DNA from: Bradyrhizobium sp. Rc3b | Lineage (GTDB): Bacteria; Pseudomonadota; Alphaproteobacteria; Rhizobiales; Xanthobacteraceae | Length of the DNA stretch: 64,000 bases | Direction of reading: 5' to 3' | Assembly: GCF_900114915.1 (NCBI RefSeq) | Contig: NZ_FOUS01000016.1 | Coordinates: 62,001 to 126,000, forward strand | Shown here: positions 62,202 to 64,000 of the stretch, in pieces | How the letters are laid out: each line of letters begins with the position of its first letter | Position numbering within the stretch: position 1 is the first letter of the stretch | Position numbers and translations under genes: made by a program | The notes under the pieces: model-generated | Database searches by the model: none | What the model was told of the DNA's origin: nothing | What the model saw: only the letters and a program-made list of their open reading frames with translations

Positions 62202-63251
62202 CTACTCCGCCGCCTGAAGGTGCTGCGGCCCGTTTTCCTTGGCCACCATCCTGTCGATCAGCTTGCGCGTCCACATCGCGCCGGCGTCGATGTTGAGGTT
62301 ATAGAAGATGCGATCGGGGTTCTCGTCCATGGCGCGCTGCTGCGCCTCGAGGATCAGCTCGTCCTCGTGGAAGATGCCGGAAACGCCCTCGCGGATCTCG
62401 GAGGTGATGCGCTGCTCACCGAGCTGATAGTTGCGCACGAAGGCCCAGAAATAATGGCAGGTCTTCTCGGTCTCCGGCGTGATGGTGTTGAGCACGAAGC
62501 CGTTGACGCCCTGCGAGCGGTCGCCTTCCGGCGCGCCGGTGCCTGTGGGCGCCACGCCGACGTCGATCGCGATGGTGCAGGGAGCCTCGAAACGGATGAT
62601 CTGCCAGCGATCGACGGGACCGGACTTGCCGAGTTGTTTCGCCCAGAACGGCGGCGGCTCGATGTTCCGCATCCAGCGCGTCACCGTGACCGTCTTCTCA
62701 CCATGGGTGACGTCGAACGGCGCCTCCGCCACCGCCTCGTTGCCGATGGAGGAGCCGTGCACGAAGGTCTCGTGGGTGAGATCCATGAGATTGTCGAGCA
62801 CGAGGCGATAGTCGCATTTGACGTGGATGGTCTTGCCGTCGCCGGCCCAGGCCGGATCGTGATTCCAGTGCATGTCGGGGACGAGCGCGGGATCGGCCAG
62901 CGCGGGATCGCCCATCCAGAGCCAGATGTAGCGGTGGCGCTCGACCACGGGATAGGCGCGGACGCAGGCCGACGGATTGATGGTCTCCTGCGAGGGCATG
63001 AAGGTGCAGCGTCCCTGTGCATTGTATTTCAGGCCGTGGTAGCCGCAGACGACGGTGTCGCCTTCGAGCCGGCCCTTGGACAGCGGCACCAGGCGGTGCC
63101 AGCAGGCATCCTCCAGCGCGGCGACCGAACCGTCGGCCTTGCGATACATCACGACATGCTTGCCGCAGATCGTCCGCGGCATCAGCGCAGCTTTCACGTC
63201 CGCGTCCCAGGCCGCGGCGTACCAGGCGTTCATCGGGAAGGGCTTTGTCAT
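62202..63251 (-). CDS. Aromatic-ring/O-demethylating Rieske oxygenase (VanA-like)
   Basis: A 349-residue oxygenase subunit. The Rieske 2Fe-2S ligands are C50 and H52 (DACWHRL) and C69 and H72 (VVCGYHGL). The mononuclear iron site is seen in DNLMDLTHETFVHG, with H160 and H165 and nearby acidic residues. The sequence is closest in style to vanillate O-demethylase (VanA) and other demethylases that split methoxy-aromatics, but it could act on other aromatic or alicyclic acids. First gene of the operon with GntR and reductase. Confidence 0.9.
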   Translation of the reverse strand: MTKPFPMNAWYAAAWDADVKAALMPRTICGKHVVMYRKADGSVAALEDACWHRLVPLSKGRLEGDTVVCGYHGLKYNAQGRCTFMPSQETINPSACVRAYPVVERHRYIWLWMGDPALADPALVPDMHWNHDPAWAGDGKTIHVKCDYRLVLDNLMDLTHETFVHGSSIGNEAVAEAPFDVTHGEKTVTVTRWMRNIEPPPFWAKQLGKSGPVDRWQIIRFEAPCTIAIDVGVAPTGTGAPEGDRSQGVNGFVLNTITPETEKTCHYFWAFVRNYQLGEQRITSEIREGVSGIFHEDELILEAQQRAMDENPDRIFYNLNIDAGAMWTRKLIDRMVAKENGPQHLQAAE

Positions 63252-63282
63252 TGTCTCACTCCCACGGCTTGTGAATACGTTA

Positions 63283-63364
63283 TGTATACAATAGCGGAGG
63301 CAAAGAAAGGTTCAAGTGGCAATTTAGCTGTACTATAATACCTTTATGTATTTTGATGTATACA
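63283..63364. promoter_or_regulatory. Two TGTATACA palindromes upstream of the oxygenase operon
   Basis: Perfect copies at 63283-63290 and 63357-63364, 74 bp apart. Both fit the GTnnAC core of FCD-type GntR operators. They bracket an AT-rich stretch (63305-63350) that probably holds the promoter. Confidence 0.65.
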
Positions 63365-63378
63365 CACCAAGGTGGCGG

Positions 63379-63483
63379 GTCATTCCCCGCGAAAGCGGGG
63401 AATCCAGTACTCCGCAGCGGGCATGAGACTCACACAACTGGAGCCGCGGCGTACTGGATCACCCGCTTTCGCGGGTGATGACA
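63379..63483. repeat. Intergenic palindromic repeat, family A (copy 3)
   Basis: Begins GTCATTCCCCGCGAAAGCG, contains GGAGCCGCGGCGTACTGGATC, ends CGCGGGTGATGACA. It lies between the oxygenase operon promoter and the end of pgm. Confidence 0.85.
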
Positions 63484-63566
63484 GCGGTGGATGCGGCAAG
63501 CGGTCCGCTTCTGAGCGGCAGAGGTATCCCTGCGGGCAGCAGCGAGAGCCGTAAGCGTTCGGACCC

Positions 63567-64000
63567 TTAAGCCCCGAATACCTTGGCCAGGCCTGCCTTG
63601 GCCTCTTCCTGAATCCGCGTCAGGTGCTCGGTACTGCGGAAACTCTCGGCGTAGATCTTGTAGACATCCTCGGTCCCTGACGGCCGCGCGGCGAACCAGC
63701 CGTAGTCAGTCTCGACCTTGATGCCGCCAAACGGCTGGCCGTTGCCGGGCGCCTTGCTCAGCGTTGAGCGGACGGGGTCGCCGGCGAGATCCTTCAGGCC
63801 GAGCTGCTCGGGCGTGACGGACTTCAAGATATTCTTCTGCGGCCCGGTCGCGGCGACGTCGATACGCGCGTAATGCGGAACGCCGAACTCGGCGGTGAGA
63901 TCATTGAAGAGCTGGCTGGGATCGCGGCCGGTCTTGGCCATGATCTCCGCTGCGAGCAGGCCAAGGATGACGCCGTCCTTGTCGGTGGTCCACACCCCGC
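63567..64000 (-). CDS. pgm: Phosphoglucomutase (alpha-D-glucose), C-terminal part, cut by window edge
   Basis: The visible 144 codons are the C-terminal domain of a Pgm of the E. coli type (about 545 residues in full). The phosphate-binding ARPSGTEDVYKIYAESF and DKDGVILGLLAAEIMA blocks are clear; the catalytic serine lies outside the window. The enzyme interconverts glucose-1- and glucose-6-phosphate and so feeds UDP-glucose synthesis. The right end at 64000 is the window limit, not the gene start. Its stop is 83 bases from the repeat copy 3. Confidence 0.93.
   Translation of the reverse strand, partial: GVWTTDKDGVILGLLAAEIMAKTGRDPSQLFNDLTAEFGVPHYARIDVAATGPQKNILKSVTPEQLGLKDLAGDPVRSTLSKAPGNGQPFGGIKVETDYGWFAARPSGTEDVYKIYAESFRSTEHLTRIQEEAKAGLAKVFGA

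Overview
The window is GC-rich, single-chromosome-like DNA from an alphaproteobacterium, most probably Bradyrhizobium or a close relative. The reasons are the base and codon use, a GlpSTPQUV-type glycerol ABC transporter as known from rhizobia, and several families of intergenic palindromes typical of Rhizobiales genomes, including the GCGCATGATC...GATCATGCGC element. No rRNA, tRNA, CRISPR array, phage or integrative element was seen. Both ends cut a gene: htpX on the left and pgm on the right.

Left part (1-7.4 kb): the start of htpX; a two-gene operon for a membrane-fusion protein and a PilZ-bearing family-2 glycan synthase, resembling the rhizobial BgsB/BgsA beta-glucan synthase; a secreted lytic transglycosylase; a DUF1993 protein; and an Old Yellow Enzyme. 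From 7.5 to 17.9 kb lies a glycerol or glycerol-3-phosphate locus on the minus strand (HAD phosphatase, glpR, then glpD-S-T-P-Q-U-V). A type II toxin-antitoxin pair on the plus strand sits exactly between glpR and glpD. The two ATPases GlpS and GlpT carry complementary defects, so that one ATP site looks canonical and the other degenerate.

Middle (18-36.5 kb): a secreted NTF2-like protein, a thioesterase, a CarF/plasmanylethanolamine-desaturase-like membrane protein, a fadE-fadA-fadB beta-oxidation operon, a flavin reductase, an RND efflux operon with its own TetR gene, an MFS permease, a DUF2809 protein whose last codons come from a dispersed repeat, a YcaQ-type DNA glycosylase and two small exported or membrane proteins.

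Right part (36.5-64 kb): an OmpA-like protein preceded by two CRP-type palindromes; a PMT-family glycosyltransferase; a tightly linked pair of an exported FecR-domain protein and a Pro/Ser-linker beta-barrel; two VOC proteins, a His-rich cupin, CsbD and FKBP; a PaoABC-like periplasmic molybdenum aldehyde oxidoreductase; a gamma-glutamyltransferase homologue; trhO-slyX; a diguanylate cyclase; hemE and an unusual hemC; a GMC oxidoreductase; a TetR gene with a clear operator; a GGDEF-EAL protein; and a VanA/VanB-like Rieske oxygenase operon with a GntR gene in its middle.

All calls rest on reading the sequence and on recall of protein families; no database search was run. The strongest candidates for something undescribed are the asymmetric GlpS/GlpT ATPase pair, the FecR plus beta-barrel module and the CarF-like desaturase.
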